Assembly: GCA_937125395.1 (NCBI GenBank)
Contig: CAKZLI010000054.1
Coordinates: 176,839-240,838, forward strand
Source of the DNA: an uncultured Glaciecola sp.
Lineage (GTDB): Bacteria; Pseudomonadota; Gammaproteobacteria; Enterobacterales; Alteromonadaceae
Direction of reading: 5' to 3'
DNA: 64,000 bases
In this document: positions 47,863-56,332 of the stretch, one piece after another
How positions within the stretch are numbered: the first letter of the stretch is position 1
How the letters are laid out: the number at the start of each line of letters is the position of its first letter
Program-made: the position numbers and the translations under genes
The notes under the pieces: model-generated
What the model saw: the letters and a program-made list of their open reading frames with translations, nothing else
Told to the model about the DNA's origin: nothing
Databases searched by the model: none

Positions 47863-49158
47863 ATGTCATTAAGTACAATAGGCCTTCACCCAATCGAAAC
47901 TGCAAGTAAAGATGAGTTAATGGCGTTGCAGTTAACACGTTTAAAGAAAACATTACATCATGTTTACAACAACTCTCCTGTCTATAAAAGAAAGTTTGAC
48001 GAGGCTGGTGTTCACCCCGAAGATTTGAAGAACCTTAGCGACTTGGCTATGTTTCCATTCACGACCAAAGCTGATCTTCGCGAGAACTATCCCTATGGTA
48101 TGTTTTCTGCGCCAATGGATAACATTGTTCGCTTACATGCCTCAAGCGGTACGACCGGAAAACCAACAGTGGTGAGTTATACTCAAAAAGACATTGATAC
48201 TTGGTCTGATGTCGTTGCCCGTTCAATTTATGCCGCGGGTGGTCGTGCTTCTGACATCGTCCATATCTCTTATGGTTATGGCCTCTTTACTGGCGGGATG
48301 GGTGCGCATTATGGAGCCGAACGTTTAGGTTGTACGGTTGTACCCATGAGCGGCGGTCAAACCGCAAAACAAGTACAGCTGATCCAAGATTTCAATCCTG
48401 ACATTATTATGGTGACCCCTTCTTACATGCTCAATATTGCGGACGAGTTAGTCCGTCAAAACGTAGACATGAACAACCTTAATTTGCGTACAGGTATCTT
48501 TGGTGCTGAACCATGGACTGATGCAATGCGCCAGTCCATGGAAAAATCACTAGGGATCGACGCAATCGACATTTATGGGCTATCAGAGGTTATGGGGCCT
48601 GGTGTTGCACAAGAGTGCATAGAAACTAAAGACGGTTTGACCGTCTGGGAAGACCATTTTTATCCAGAAATTATTGATCCACTAACAGGGGAAGTACTCG
48701 AAGATGGTCAAGAAGGCGAATTAGTATTTACTAGCTTAACCAAAGAAGCCATGCCGGTTATCCGTTACAGAACGCGAGACTTAACGAGACTACTCCCTGG
48801 CAGTAGTAGAATTATGCGCCGAATGGATAAAATCAACGGCAGAAGCGACGATATGATGATCATTCGTGGCGTAAACGTGTTCCCAAGTCAGATTGAAGAG
48901 CTTATTTGTGGCATAGAAGGACTGGCACCTCATTATCAAATAGAACTGACCAAACAAGGTAATTTAGACAGTGTGACGGTGTACGTTGAAAGTGATAAAC
49001 CGATATCACATGATATTCAACGCAATTTAGAAAAATCATTGCTGACGCAAATTAAAACTTATGTGGGTATCTCATCATCTGTCGTTGTCACACCACCACA
49101 CAGTATTGACCGCTCTGAAGGTAAAGCTGTTCGCGTTTTAGACAATCGGAATAAATAG
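47863..49158 (+). CDS. paaK: Phenylacetate-CoA ligase PaaK
   Basis: A 431-residue adenylate-forming enzyme, the entry step that makes phenylacetyl-CoA from phenylacetate, ATP and CoA. The P-loop is LHASSGTTGKPTVVSYT near residue 85; IDIYGLSEVMGPGVAQEC near 235 and MPVIRYRTRDLTRLLPG follow, and the C-terminal lid domain starts near 330. I take ATG 47863 (AGAGAGTTAAGA upstream; MSLSTIGLHPIE start); the frame from 47806 would add 19 basic residues lying in the control region. A DUF485 gene starts 7 bases downstream. Confidence 0.95.
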   Translation: MSLSTIGLHPIETASKDELMALQLTRLKKTLHHVYNNSPVYKRKFDEAGVHPEDLKNLSDLAMFPFTTKADLRENYPYGMFSAPMDNIVRLHASSGTTGKPTVVSYTQKDIDTWSDVVARSIYAAGGRASDIVHISYGYGLFTGGMGAHYGAERLGCTVVPMSGGQTAKQVQLIQDFNPDIIMVTPSYMLNIADELVRQNVDMNNLNLRTGIFGAEPWTDAMRQSMEKSLGIDAIDIYGLSEVMGPGVAQECIETKDGLTVWEDHFYPEIIDPLTGEVLEDGQEGELVFTSLTKEAMPVIRYRTRDLTRLLPGSSRIMRRMDKINGRSDDMMIIRGVNVFPSQIEELICGIEGLAPHYQIELTKQGNLDSVTVYVESDKPISHDIQRNLEKSLLTQIKTYVGISSSVVVTPPHSIDRSEGKAVRVLDNRNK

Positions 49159-49165
49159 GATACTC

Positions 49166-49474
49166 ATGGCAAAGTCAACAACAGAAATATTAACGTCTCC
49201 AAGTGTGAAAGCACTGTTAAAAGCGCGACGAAACACAAGGATTATCATGACTCTGTTACTCCTATGTAGCTACGCATTCTTTGTTGGAGGCATGGTGTTA
49301 TATCAAGACTGGTTTGCACAGCCTATCTCCGCGAATAGTGCCATTCCAATCGGGATCCCTGCAACAGTGTTGGTATTGGTTACTATGGTCGCATTGCAAT
49401 ATGTGTATACCTCGTTCAGCGAAAAATACTTAGATTTGTTGCAAGCAAAAGCGAAAAAGGAATTGTCATTATGA
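49166..49474 (+). CDS. DUF485 membrane protein (YjcH-like)
   Basis: A 102-residue protein with two membrane helices (about 27-50 and 68-90), the hallmark of DUF485 proteins that precede ActP-type symporters. Its stop overlaps the start of the symporter gene (ATGA). It is probably a small accessory subunit or stabiliser of the transporter. Confidence 0.88.
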   Translation: MAKSTTEILTSPSVKALLKARRNTRIIMTLLLLCSYAFFVGGMVLYQDWFAQPISANSAIPIGIPATVLVLVTMVALQYVYTSFSEKYLDLLQAKAKKELSL

Positions 49475-51096
49475 AGTATTTAGTCGCCATTCTATGTCTG
49501 GTCTTTTCAAGTCAGGCTTTAGCTGTTGAAGGAGGCATAAACCCAGCCTCAGTGACCACTTTTTTACTCTTTGTCATGTTCACATTAGGTATTAGTTATT
49601 GGGCGTCGAAAAGAACTACATCGAGCACAGCGTTTTACACGGCGGGTGGACAAATCACAGCAGGTCAAAATGGCACGGCCATTGCCGGTGACTTTATGTC
49701 AGCGGCATCATTTCTAGGCATAACAGGTCTTATCTACAGTGTTGGTTTTGATGGTTTGATCCTTGCTGTAGGTGCATTAGCAGGTTGGCCTCTGATGTTG
49801 TTTATCATCTCTGAGCGTGTGAGAAATTTAGGACGTTTTACCTTTACAGATGTTGTTTCATACAGACTTCAACAACGACCAATCCGAGCAATTTCGACCT
49901 TGGGTTCAATTACTGTTATCGTTTTCTACCTTGTTGCTCAGTTAGTAGGAGCAGGAAAACTCATCGAGTTACTGTTTGGCTTGTCATACGAAGTAGCGGT
50001 GTTTTTCATCGGCATTTTGGTGATGATTTATGTCACTGTCGGCGGTATGTTAGCGACAACCTGGGTACAAATTGTTAAAGCTATTTTGTTGGTTTTAGGT
50101 GCCAGTCTGATGTGCATATTACTCATGGCGGTTTTGGAGTTCGACTTCAACACTCTATTTAGTCAAGCTGTTGATGTACATGCTCGAAAAGAGCTTATCT
50201 TACAACCAGGTAGCTTCTTCAGTGACCCTATCCAAGTTATTACCATCGCGATTACTATGATGTGTGGCTTGCTCGGTCTACCCCATATTCTAATGCGCAT
50301 ATTTACTGTGCCAGATATGCAAACTGCTCGAAAATCAGTGTTCTATGCTTCAGGCATCATGGGTTATTTCTACGCAATGACTATTTTAATTGGATTTGCA
50401 GCCATCATTTTTGTATCAACCAATCCTGATTTCTTTAGTGACGGAAAACTAATCGGTGGTACCAATATGGTCGCTATACACTTAGCCAAAGTCCTTGGTG
50501 GTGACATTTTGATGGGCTTTATGTCTGCGGTAGCGTTCGCCACAATATTGGCAGTGGTCGCTGGCTTAATCGTTGCTGGCTCGGCAACGATTGCTCATGA
50601 CGTTTACGCCGAATTGATATGTAAAGGTAAGGCGAACCCAGATAAAGAACTTAAGTTGACGCGCGTTGCCGCTGTTGGATTTTGTCTAGTAGGTATGGGC
50701 GTTAGTATCCTCTTTCAAGACCAAAACGTAGCGTTTATTGCGGTAATGCCACTTGTTATCGCCGCCTCGGTTAATTTTCCAATTCTAGTATTAGCTATGT
50801 TTTGGCGTGGCTTTACAACCAAGGGGGCTGTATTTGGCGGGTTAGTCGGCTTTGTGAGTTCCGTAATCTTGATCGTACTTGGCCCTAAAGTATGGGTCAG
50901 TATTATAGGTGCTGAATCAGCGATTTTCCCTTATGACTACCCAGCTTTATTTACTATGATTGCTTCCTTTACCACCATGGTGATTGTATCAAAGCTAGAT
51001 AACAGCCCTGAATCAAAACAAGATATTGAAAAATTTGATGCACAACTAATTGCGTCAGAGCTTGCAACAGACGTTAGCGCAGCTAGCAACCATTAA
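49471..51096 (+). CDS. Sodium:solute symporter, ActP/PaaL-like (probable phenylacetate uptake)
   Basis: A 541-residue SSS-family transporter with a signal-like N-terminus (MKYLVAILCLVFSSQALA) and about 13 membrane segments. AGGQITAGQNGTAIAGDFMSAASFLGITG is split across the first helices as in ActP, and GLLGLPHILMRIFTVPDMQTARKS is the conserved mid-region. ActP itself carries acetate; a relative in Pseudomonas (PaaL) carries phenylacetate. Its place right after paaK and before the TonB receptor favours phenylacetate, but acetate cannot be ruled out. Confidence 0.88.
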   Translation: MKYLVAILCLVFSSQALAVEGGINPASVTTFLLFVMFTLGISYWASKRTTSSTAFYTAGGQITAGQNGTAIAGDFMSAASFLGITGLIYSVGFDGLILAVGALAGWPLMLFIISERVRNLGRFTFTDVVSYRLQQRPIRAISTLGSITVIVFYLVAQLVGAGKLIELLFGLSYEVAVFFIGILVMIYVTVGGMLATTWVQIVKAILLVLGASLMCILLMAVLEFDFNTLFSQAVDVHARKELILQPGSFFSDPIQVITIAITMMCGLLGLPHILMRIFTVPDMQTARKSVFYASGIMGYFYAMTILIGFAAIIFVSTNPDFFSDGKLIGGTNMVAIHLAKVLGGDILMGFMSAVAFATILAVVAGLIVAGSATIAHDVYAELICKGKANPDKELKLTRVAAVGFCLVGMGVSILFQDQNVAFIAVMPLVIAASVNFPILVLAMFWRGFTTKGAVFGGLVGFVSSVILIVLGPKVWVSIIGAESAIFPYDYPALFTMIASFTTMVIVSKLDNSPESKQDIEKFDAQLIASELATDVSAASNH

Positions 51097-51149
51097 CCAC
51101 TAAACAAAGAAAATATAATATTTACAACATACAACTATAGGTGCACACA

Positions 51150-53429
51150 ATGAAATTAAATAAGTTAACTTACGCATGTTTATTGTCTCCGATGTTAATT
51201 AATTCGGTTAACGCAGTAGCTCAAGAGCAAGTCTCTCCAGCTTCTGACGGTAAACTTGAGGTGATCGAGGTCACATCCCAGCATAGAACACAAAGCATTC
51301 AAGAAGTTCCTCTAACCGTCTCTGCCATTAGCGGTGTTGAGTTAGAAAAAGCGGACATAAATGATGCAGCTTCGATTGCGCTCTCTGTACCGGGATTTTC
51401 TTATTCTGAATTTGCACCTGGGCAAGCTATTTTATCAATGCGGGGTATTAACTCTGCTGATGATGGCGCCGGAATAGACAACTCTGTTGGCCTATTTTTG
51501 GACGGCGTATTCATTGGACGTGGTGCTGCAATAAACTTTGACATGTTCGACTTAGAACGAGTCGAAGTATTAAAAGGACCTCAAGGCACATTATTTGGTC
51601 GAAATTCTATCGGTGGTGTAATTAGTGTCGTCACCAAAAAACCAACCGATGACGTCACAGCAAAAATTAAAGCAACCGTTGGTAATGAAGGTATTGTTCG
51701 TTATGCGGGTTACATTGCAGGCCCAATTAGTGAAGATATTTCAGGAAAGTTGTCCTACACACATCGTGAGCATGACGGTTTTGTAGACAACCTCGTGTTA
51801 GGGACAAAATTACAAGATGAAGATACATCTTCTATTCGCGGTCAACTAGTCTATTACACTGATAATGGCGATTGGACGTTATCTGCTGATCACATGAAGG
51901 ATGATCGAACCGATATGGGTAGAACACCTATAGCTAACAATGCGCCAGTAGTTGATATTGCCGCTGCAAATGGCGTAACCGGTCCTCGTCAGAGCGCTGC
52001 GCCTTATGACGGATATGCAAAGCGTGAAGCATCTGGTATTAGTCTTGCCGGTTCGTTTCGATTCGACTCGGGTGATTTTACGACGATAACAGCAACACGT
52101 AGTGCACAATCCGACTGGGAAATGGCGGCTATTGGAACTGGTCTCGGTGCGATTGGATTCGCATGGGATGATTTAATTGACGAAATTCACGAAGATATTG
52201 ATACTTTCTCTCAAGAATTTCGTTGGGTATCAAGCGTTGGTGATAAGTTTAATTACACTTTAGGTGCGTTCTATTTTACTGAAGATACCACTCGCTCCGA
52301 AGAGTTTTGGATTACACAGGCTGGTACTTACGATGGCATGCGTTTATTGGACCCAGGTAGTCAAGCACGTGTAGGTAATGAATATACTTTGTCTGACAAT
52401 GCAACCACAAGTTATGCTGTTTACGGGCAAGGTAACTACGAGATTAATGATCAAACGACATTGACTGTCGGAGCTCGCTACACCAAAGATAATAAAGATT
52501 ATTTAGCGACAGCGGTAGATTGTGGCGGTGATAGAACAGGTACAGAGTTTGAAGACTTTTATGCTTGTGCTGGCGGAATTGGTGGCAGTGTAAATATTGT
52601 TGCTGAATCATTTACTGTAACACCAGAAGAATCATGGAGTGATTTTTCTCCAATGGCATCATTACAATATAAAATTGATGGCAAAAGAATGGTCTTTGCA
52701 ACTATTTCACAAGGATTCAAAAGTGGCGGTTTTGGTGGCTCACAAGGTGTAGCACTAGCAGCTCAAATACCAGTAGAACCAGAAACAGCAACTAACTTTG
52801 AATTTGGATTCAAGGGCGATTTACTAGATGATACGTTACGTTTTAACAGCACTATTTTTAAAACGGATTATAAAGACTTACAAGTTGTAAGATTTGGACC
52901 TGTAGCGGGTTCTGAATTCGGTGCCTTTATGACAACCAACCTTGGTACCGCTGATATTCAGGGTATTGAAATGGACTTTCAATGGTTAGTATCTGATAAC
53001 TTTTCAATCAGTGGTAACTATGCATATTTAGATACTGAAGTAAATGACCTTGTTATTGAAACAAATGCTGGTTTAAATGATATCTCAGGTAGAGAGCTAA
53101 CCGCTGCTCCTAAGAATTCATACAACTTAGTCGCTAACTATTTTTATCCAACTGACATGGGTGAGATTGATGTACGGGTACAATATGCGCATGTTGATGA
53201 GCAAAGCCGTGATTTTCTTGATGACCGAGTCATTGTCGATGAACATGATCTGATCGATCTACGCATTGGTTGGACGTCACAAGATGAAAAACTCGACGTT
53301 GCTCTATGGGTGAAAAACTTAGCAGATGAGGACTACATAGCGCATTCTTACGTTATCGGTCCTGGTGTTATAGGTGTATGGGGCGCTCCTCGTACGATTG
53401 GCGTAACCGCGACTTATAGCATTTTTTAA
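51150..53429 (+). CDS. TonB-dependent outer-membrane receptor
   Basis: A 759-residue receptor: signal peptide (about 1-27), a plug domain beginning EVIEVTSQHRTQSIQEVPLT with LKGPQGTLFGRNSIGGVIS, and a 22-strand barrel ending GVTATYSIF with the usual C-terminal Phe. The 'TSQHR...VPLTVSAIS' type plug is common among receptors for plant- or polymer-derived and aromatic substrates in marine Alteromonadales and sphingomonads. I use ATG 51150 with TAGGT upstream; a GTG at 51141 is possible. Lying between the symporter and a penicillin-acylase enzyme, it is a good candidate importer for phenylacetyl-containing compounds (inference). Confidence 0.9.
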   Translation: MKLNKLTYACLLSPMLINSVNAVAQEQVSPASDGKLEVIEVTSQHRTQSIQEVPLTVSAISGVELEKADINDAASIALSVPGFSYSEFAPGQAILSMRGINSADDGAGIDNSVGLFLDGVFIGRGAAINFDMFDLERVEVLKGPQGTLFGRNSIGGVISVVTKKPTDDVTAKIKATVGNEGIVRYAGYIAGPISEDISGKLSYTHREHDGFVDNLVLGTKLQDEDTSSIRGQLVYYTDNGDWTLSADHMKDDRTDMGRTPIANNAPVVDIAAANGVTGPRQSAAPYDGYAKREASGISLAGSFRFDSGDFTTITATRSAQSDWEMAAIGTGLGAIGFAWDDLIDEIHEDIDTFSQEFRWVSSVGDKFNYTLGAFYFTEDTTRSEEFWITQAGTYDGMRLLDPGSQARVGNEYTLSDNATTSYAVYGQGNYEINDQTTLTVGARYTKDNKDYLATAVDCGGDRTGTEFEDFYACAGGIGGSVNIVAESFTVTPEESWSDFSPMASLQYKIDGKRMVFATISQGFKSGGFGGSQGVALAAQIPVEPETATNFEFGFKGDLLDDTLRFNSTIFKTDYKDLQVVRFGPVAGSEFGAFMTTNLGTADIQGIEMDFQWLVSDNFSISGNYAYLDTEVNDLVIETNAGLNDISGRELTAAPKNSYNLVANYFYPTDMGEIDVRVQYAHVDEQSRDFLDDRVIVDEHDLIDLRIGWTSQDEKLDVALWVKNLADEDYIAHSYVIGPGVIGVWGAPRTIGVTATYSIF

Positions 53430-53449
53430 TTTGAATTGAGTGTTTTGTA

Positions 53450-53473
53450 AAGAGGGGCTCGCCCCTCTTTTTT
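53450..53473 (+). terminator. Rho-independent terminator after TonB receptor gene
   Basis: AAGAGGGGC and GCCCCTCTT form a 9-base-pair stem with a 2-base TC loop followed by a T run. It lies 20 bases after the receptor stop. The acylase gene starts just 17 bases beyond, so that gene is either read through or has its own promoter within or before this structure. Confidence 0.9.
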
Positions 53474-53490
53474 AATGTTAAGGACATGAT

Positions 53491-55890
53491 ATGAAATCAG
53501 TTATTTGTATAGTAATTATAAGCGGCTTCCTGTTGGGCTGCGTAAACCAGCAAAAAATCAATGAAGATACACTTGCTGATATCAAAATACTGCGAGATGA
53601 ATATGGAACGCCGCACATCTATGCTGACACCACCTATGATCTCTTTTATGGGTATGGTTATAGCGTAGCGCAAGATAGGCTATTTCAGATGGAAATGGCA
53701 AAGCGAAGCACCCAAGGAACAGTCGCTGAAGTGCTAGGAGCTGAATATTTGGAGTTTGATATTAATGCCAGAAGATTATACTCCCCCTCATCTATTGAAT
53801 CCCAATTAGAGAGTTTAAGCACAAAAGACAAAGCAATATTTACAGGATACGCAGCCGGCATGAATGCATGGATTGCGCAAATTAATAACGATAAAACCAA
53901 ATTAATGCCAAAGCAATTTAACGATTTCGAGTTCACACCAAGTCAGTGGAATGCGTTTGACGTTGTCATGATTTTTGTTGGTACAATGGCGAATCGCTTT
54001 GGCGATTTTAACACCGAATTAGACAATGCAAAAATACTTGCAGACTTAGTTGCTCGGTTTGGTGATGAGAAAGGTAGTGCGATCTTCGACGACCTCAACC
54101 CCAGATATACCACAGCCACATCGACTTCTATAACCCAAAATGATTGGCAAGCTCCAGCACAATCTTTTAAGCAATATGAACTGTACACTGCAACACTACC
54201 TGATTTTATTTTAAACCAACGTTTATCGTCAGATCCCATCTCAGGATTTAGTAACTGTTATGTCATTGGTAAAGAAAAAACCCAAGATGCCAATGCCATT
54301 TTAATAAACGGCCCGCAATTTGGTTGGTTCGATCCAGCTTATACCTACTCTGTTGGCTTACATGGTGCAGGCTTTGATATTGTCGGTAATACACCGTTTG
54401 CTTACCCGGTAATTCTGTTTGGTCACAATGCTGATATTGGTTGGGGTGCAACTTGGGGTGCAGGCGATATTGTCGATATTTATACATTACAGCTTAATCA
54501 GTTAAAACCTACCGAATACTTATACAAAGGGACTTACCAGCCACTAAAATCTCGTATTGAGACGATTGAAATAAAAGGTGAGCAATCCCATGAACTTGAA
54601 ATATTTCGATCTGTTCACGGTCAAGTTATTGCTTTTGATAAAGAAAACTTAGTTGCCGTGAGTAAAAAGCGCACGTGGGACGGTAATGAACTCAAATCGT
54701 TGTTGGCTTGGTTATACCAAGCAACCGCCACAGACTTTGATGAATGGATCACATATGCAGAAGATCACTCTTTAAACATTAACTGGTACTATGCAGATAG
54801 AACAGGCAACATTGGCTACTCTTACACCGGCCACTATCCCATCAGACAAAATGGCCATGACAATCGTCTACCGGCCAATGGCGATGGGTCGATGGACTGG
54901 TTAGGCATGCAAGATTTTTCTCATAACCCAACCGCCTTTAACCCCGAAGCAAATTTTGTGGCTAATTGGAACAATAAACCGGCTACAGGGGTTCTCAATC
55001 CAGACTTGTTCTTTTACTCATGGTCAAGTGCCGACCGAGTCGATTATTTGCAAGATGCATTGTCATCACAACCTACCTTTACACCCGACCAAGCATGGGA
55101 TCTGATTGAGCAAAGTTCTAATGGTGATGTGGTAGCTAAATTCTTGTTACCACTGGTTGAGGATGCATCAAGTAATGATTCATCACAACAATTAAAGGTG
55201 ATTAATCAGTGGCTTCAGTCTTGGGATGGATTCGTTAATGATAGTAATAATGACGGCTTTTATGACCAGCCCCAATATATTTTTATACAAGCATTTGCTG
55301 AAAATCTCATTAGTGAGGTGCTGAAAGACGACCTGGGGTCGAGTTTTGCGTACTTTAAAGCAACGGGTTACCCAACAAGAGACAAAGCCACTGGCTCTGG
55401 CATGAACCTTTCTAGTGGCCTTAAAGCGACATACGAGGCTTTATTAGGTAAAACAAAAGTTGATTTACTAAATGGGTTGTCAACGAGTGAAGTTGTGCGC
55501 AAAGTGGCATTACAAACTCATGCCCAATTATCTGCTGAATATGGTAATGATATGGCTCAGTGGCAGCTTGCACTGTATCCACGGTTGTTTAAAAGCAAGA
55601 ACTTTATGGGGATCCCCCAGAATAATCCTGACTCAACACCGAGTGCCGCCCTAGAACAGAATCGCGGTACTGAGAATAACATGTTCGTCTTTCATAGTGA
55701 TCGTATAGAAGGGTTTGAAGTTGCGCCTCCGGGACAAAGCGGTTTCATCGCGCCTGACGGCACAAAATCACCTCATATGTATGACCAATTAGATATGTAT
55801 GAAAACTTCGGTAAAAAGCGGATGTGGTTTTATAAAGACGACGTTATGCGTCAAGCTAAGTCACAGGTTTTATTGAACGTAAGCAATTAA
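53491..55890 (+). CDS. Penicillin acylase family protein, lipoprotein
   Basis: A 799-residue Ntn-hydrolase precursor. The N-terminus MKSVICIVIISGFLLGCVNQ has a lipobox (LLGC), so it is lipid-anchored in the envelope. RDEYGTPHIYADTTYDLFYG and YSVAQDRLFQMEMAKRSTQG open the alpha chain. The beta chain starts at the Ser of GFSNCYVIG near residue 253, the autocleavage and catalytic residue; NTPFAYPVILFGHNADIGWG follows. Family members cleave phenylacetyl amides (penicillin G acylase) or acyl-homoserine lactones. Its place at the end of the paa, symporter and receptor group makes release of phenylacetate the better guess. The usual Asn near the C-terminal third is present in EQNRGTENNMFVFHSD. Confidence 0.88.
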   Translation: MKSVICIVIISGFLLGCVNQQKINEDTLADIKILRDEYGTPHIYADTTYDLFYGYGYSVAQDRLFQMEMAKRSTQGTVAEVLGAEYLEFDINARRLYSPSSIESQLESLSTKDKAIFTGYAAGMNAWIAQINNDKTKLMPKQFNDFEFTPSQWNAFDVVMIFVGTMANRFGDFNTELDNAKILADLVARFGDEKGSAIFDDLNPRYTTATSTSITQNDWQAPAQSFKQYELYTATLPDFILNQRLSSDPISGFSNCYVIGKEKTQDANAILINGPQFGWFDPAYTYSVGLHGAGFDIVGNTPFAYPVILFGHNADIGWGATWGAGDIVDIYTLQLNQLKPTEYLYKGTYQPLKSRIETIEIKGEQSHELEIFRSVHGQVIAFDKENLVAVSKKRTWDGNELKSLLAWLYQATATDFDEWITYAEDHSLNINWYYADRTGNIGYSYTGHYPIRQNGHDNRLPANGDGSMDWLGMQDFSHNPTAFNPEANFVANWNNKPATGVLNPDLFFYSWSSADRVDYLQDALSSQPTFTPDQAWDLIEQSSNGDVVAKFLLPLVEDASSNDSSQQLKVINQWLQSWDGFVNDSNNDGFYDQPQYIFIQAFAENLISEVLKDDLGSSFAYFKATGYPTRDKATGSGMNLSSGLKATYEALLGKTKVDLLNGLSTSEVVRKVALQTHAQLSAEYGNDMAQWQLALYPRLFKSKNFMGIPQNNPDSTPSAALEQNRGTENNMFVFHSDRIEGFEVAPPGQSGFIAPDGTKSPHMYDQLDMYENFGKKRMWFYKDDVMRQAKSQVLLNVSN

Positions 55891-55908
55891 TTTACAGCTA
55901 ATAACACA

Positions 55909-56217
55909 ATGATGTCACTTAGCTCCCTTTCAAAATCTCAACGTAAACTTGCTAATAATGCGAGAGCTAAGCGTCTGCAAATGGATCTTACCCAAGAGGG
56001 TTTGGCTAATCGCTCTGGTGTTGCCCTGCGCACATTACGTAAGTTTGAGCAAGAAGGCACAATATCACTAGCATCATTCCTCAAGCTGTATATGGTATTT
56101 GGTGGCCTAGATGACATTATTGCAGCTAGTGCGCCTAAGAAAACACCATTTTTATCGATTGATAATGTGCTTAATACGCCAAAAACTAAAATACGTCATC
56201 GAGGTAGTAGAAAATGA
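55909..56217 (+). CDS. XRE-family regulator, HipB-like, without a partner toxin
   Basis: A 102-residue protein with a helix-turn-helix at about residues 13-70 (AKRLQMDLTQEGLANRSGVA then LRTLRKFEQEGTISLASFLK) and a basic C-terminal tail (KIRHRGSRK). It resembles antitoxins that precede hipA. No hipA follows: 3 bases after its stop a palindrome pair begins, then a satD fragment and the opposite-strand Fic gene. I read it as an orphan antitoxin or a regulator left by loss of its partner. Confidence 0.8.
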   Translation: MMSLSSLSKSQRKLANNARAKRLQMDLTQEGLANRSGVALRTLRKFEQEGTISLASFLKLYMVFGGLDDIIAASAPKKTPFLSIDNVLNTPKTKIRHRGSRK

Positions 56218-56267
56218 AAAGCAACTAAATATAGTTGCTTTTCATTAGGCAATCAATTTCGATTGCT
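56218..56267. repeat. Palindrome pair, left copy (first also terminator-like)
   Basis: GCAACTAAATATAGTTGC (56221-56238) and GCAATCAATTTCGATTGC (56250-56267) are two neighbouring hairpins. The first has flanking AAA and TTTT and could end transcription of the XRE gene. Nearly the same pair, in the same order and direction, recurs at 57931-57976 on the other side of the AbiEi-Fic gene. Confidence 0.75.
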
Positions 56268-56273
56268 TATTGC

Positions 56274-56309
56274 TACCCTTTATCTAGCGACACTGGATAG
56301 CTTGCATGA
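56274..56309 (+). pseudogene. Short satD fragment
   Basis: 36 bases matching 58070-58105 inside the intact satD at 32 of 36 positions by direct count. It follows the left palindrome pair by 6 bases, whereas in the intact arrangement the matching segment lies 93 bases after the pair. The left side of the Fic gene is thus a truncated duplicate of the right side. Confidence 0.7.
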
Positions 56310-56332
56310 TTTATTTTTAGTGCGCGCATCAA

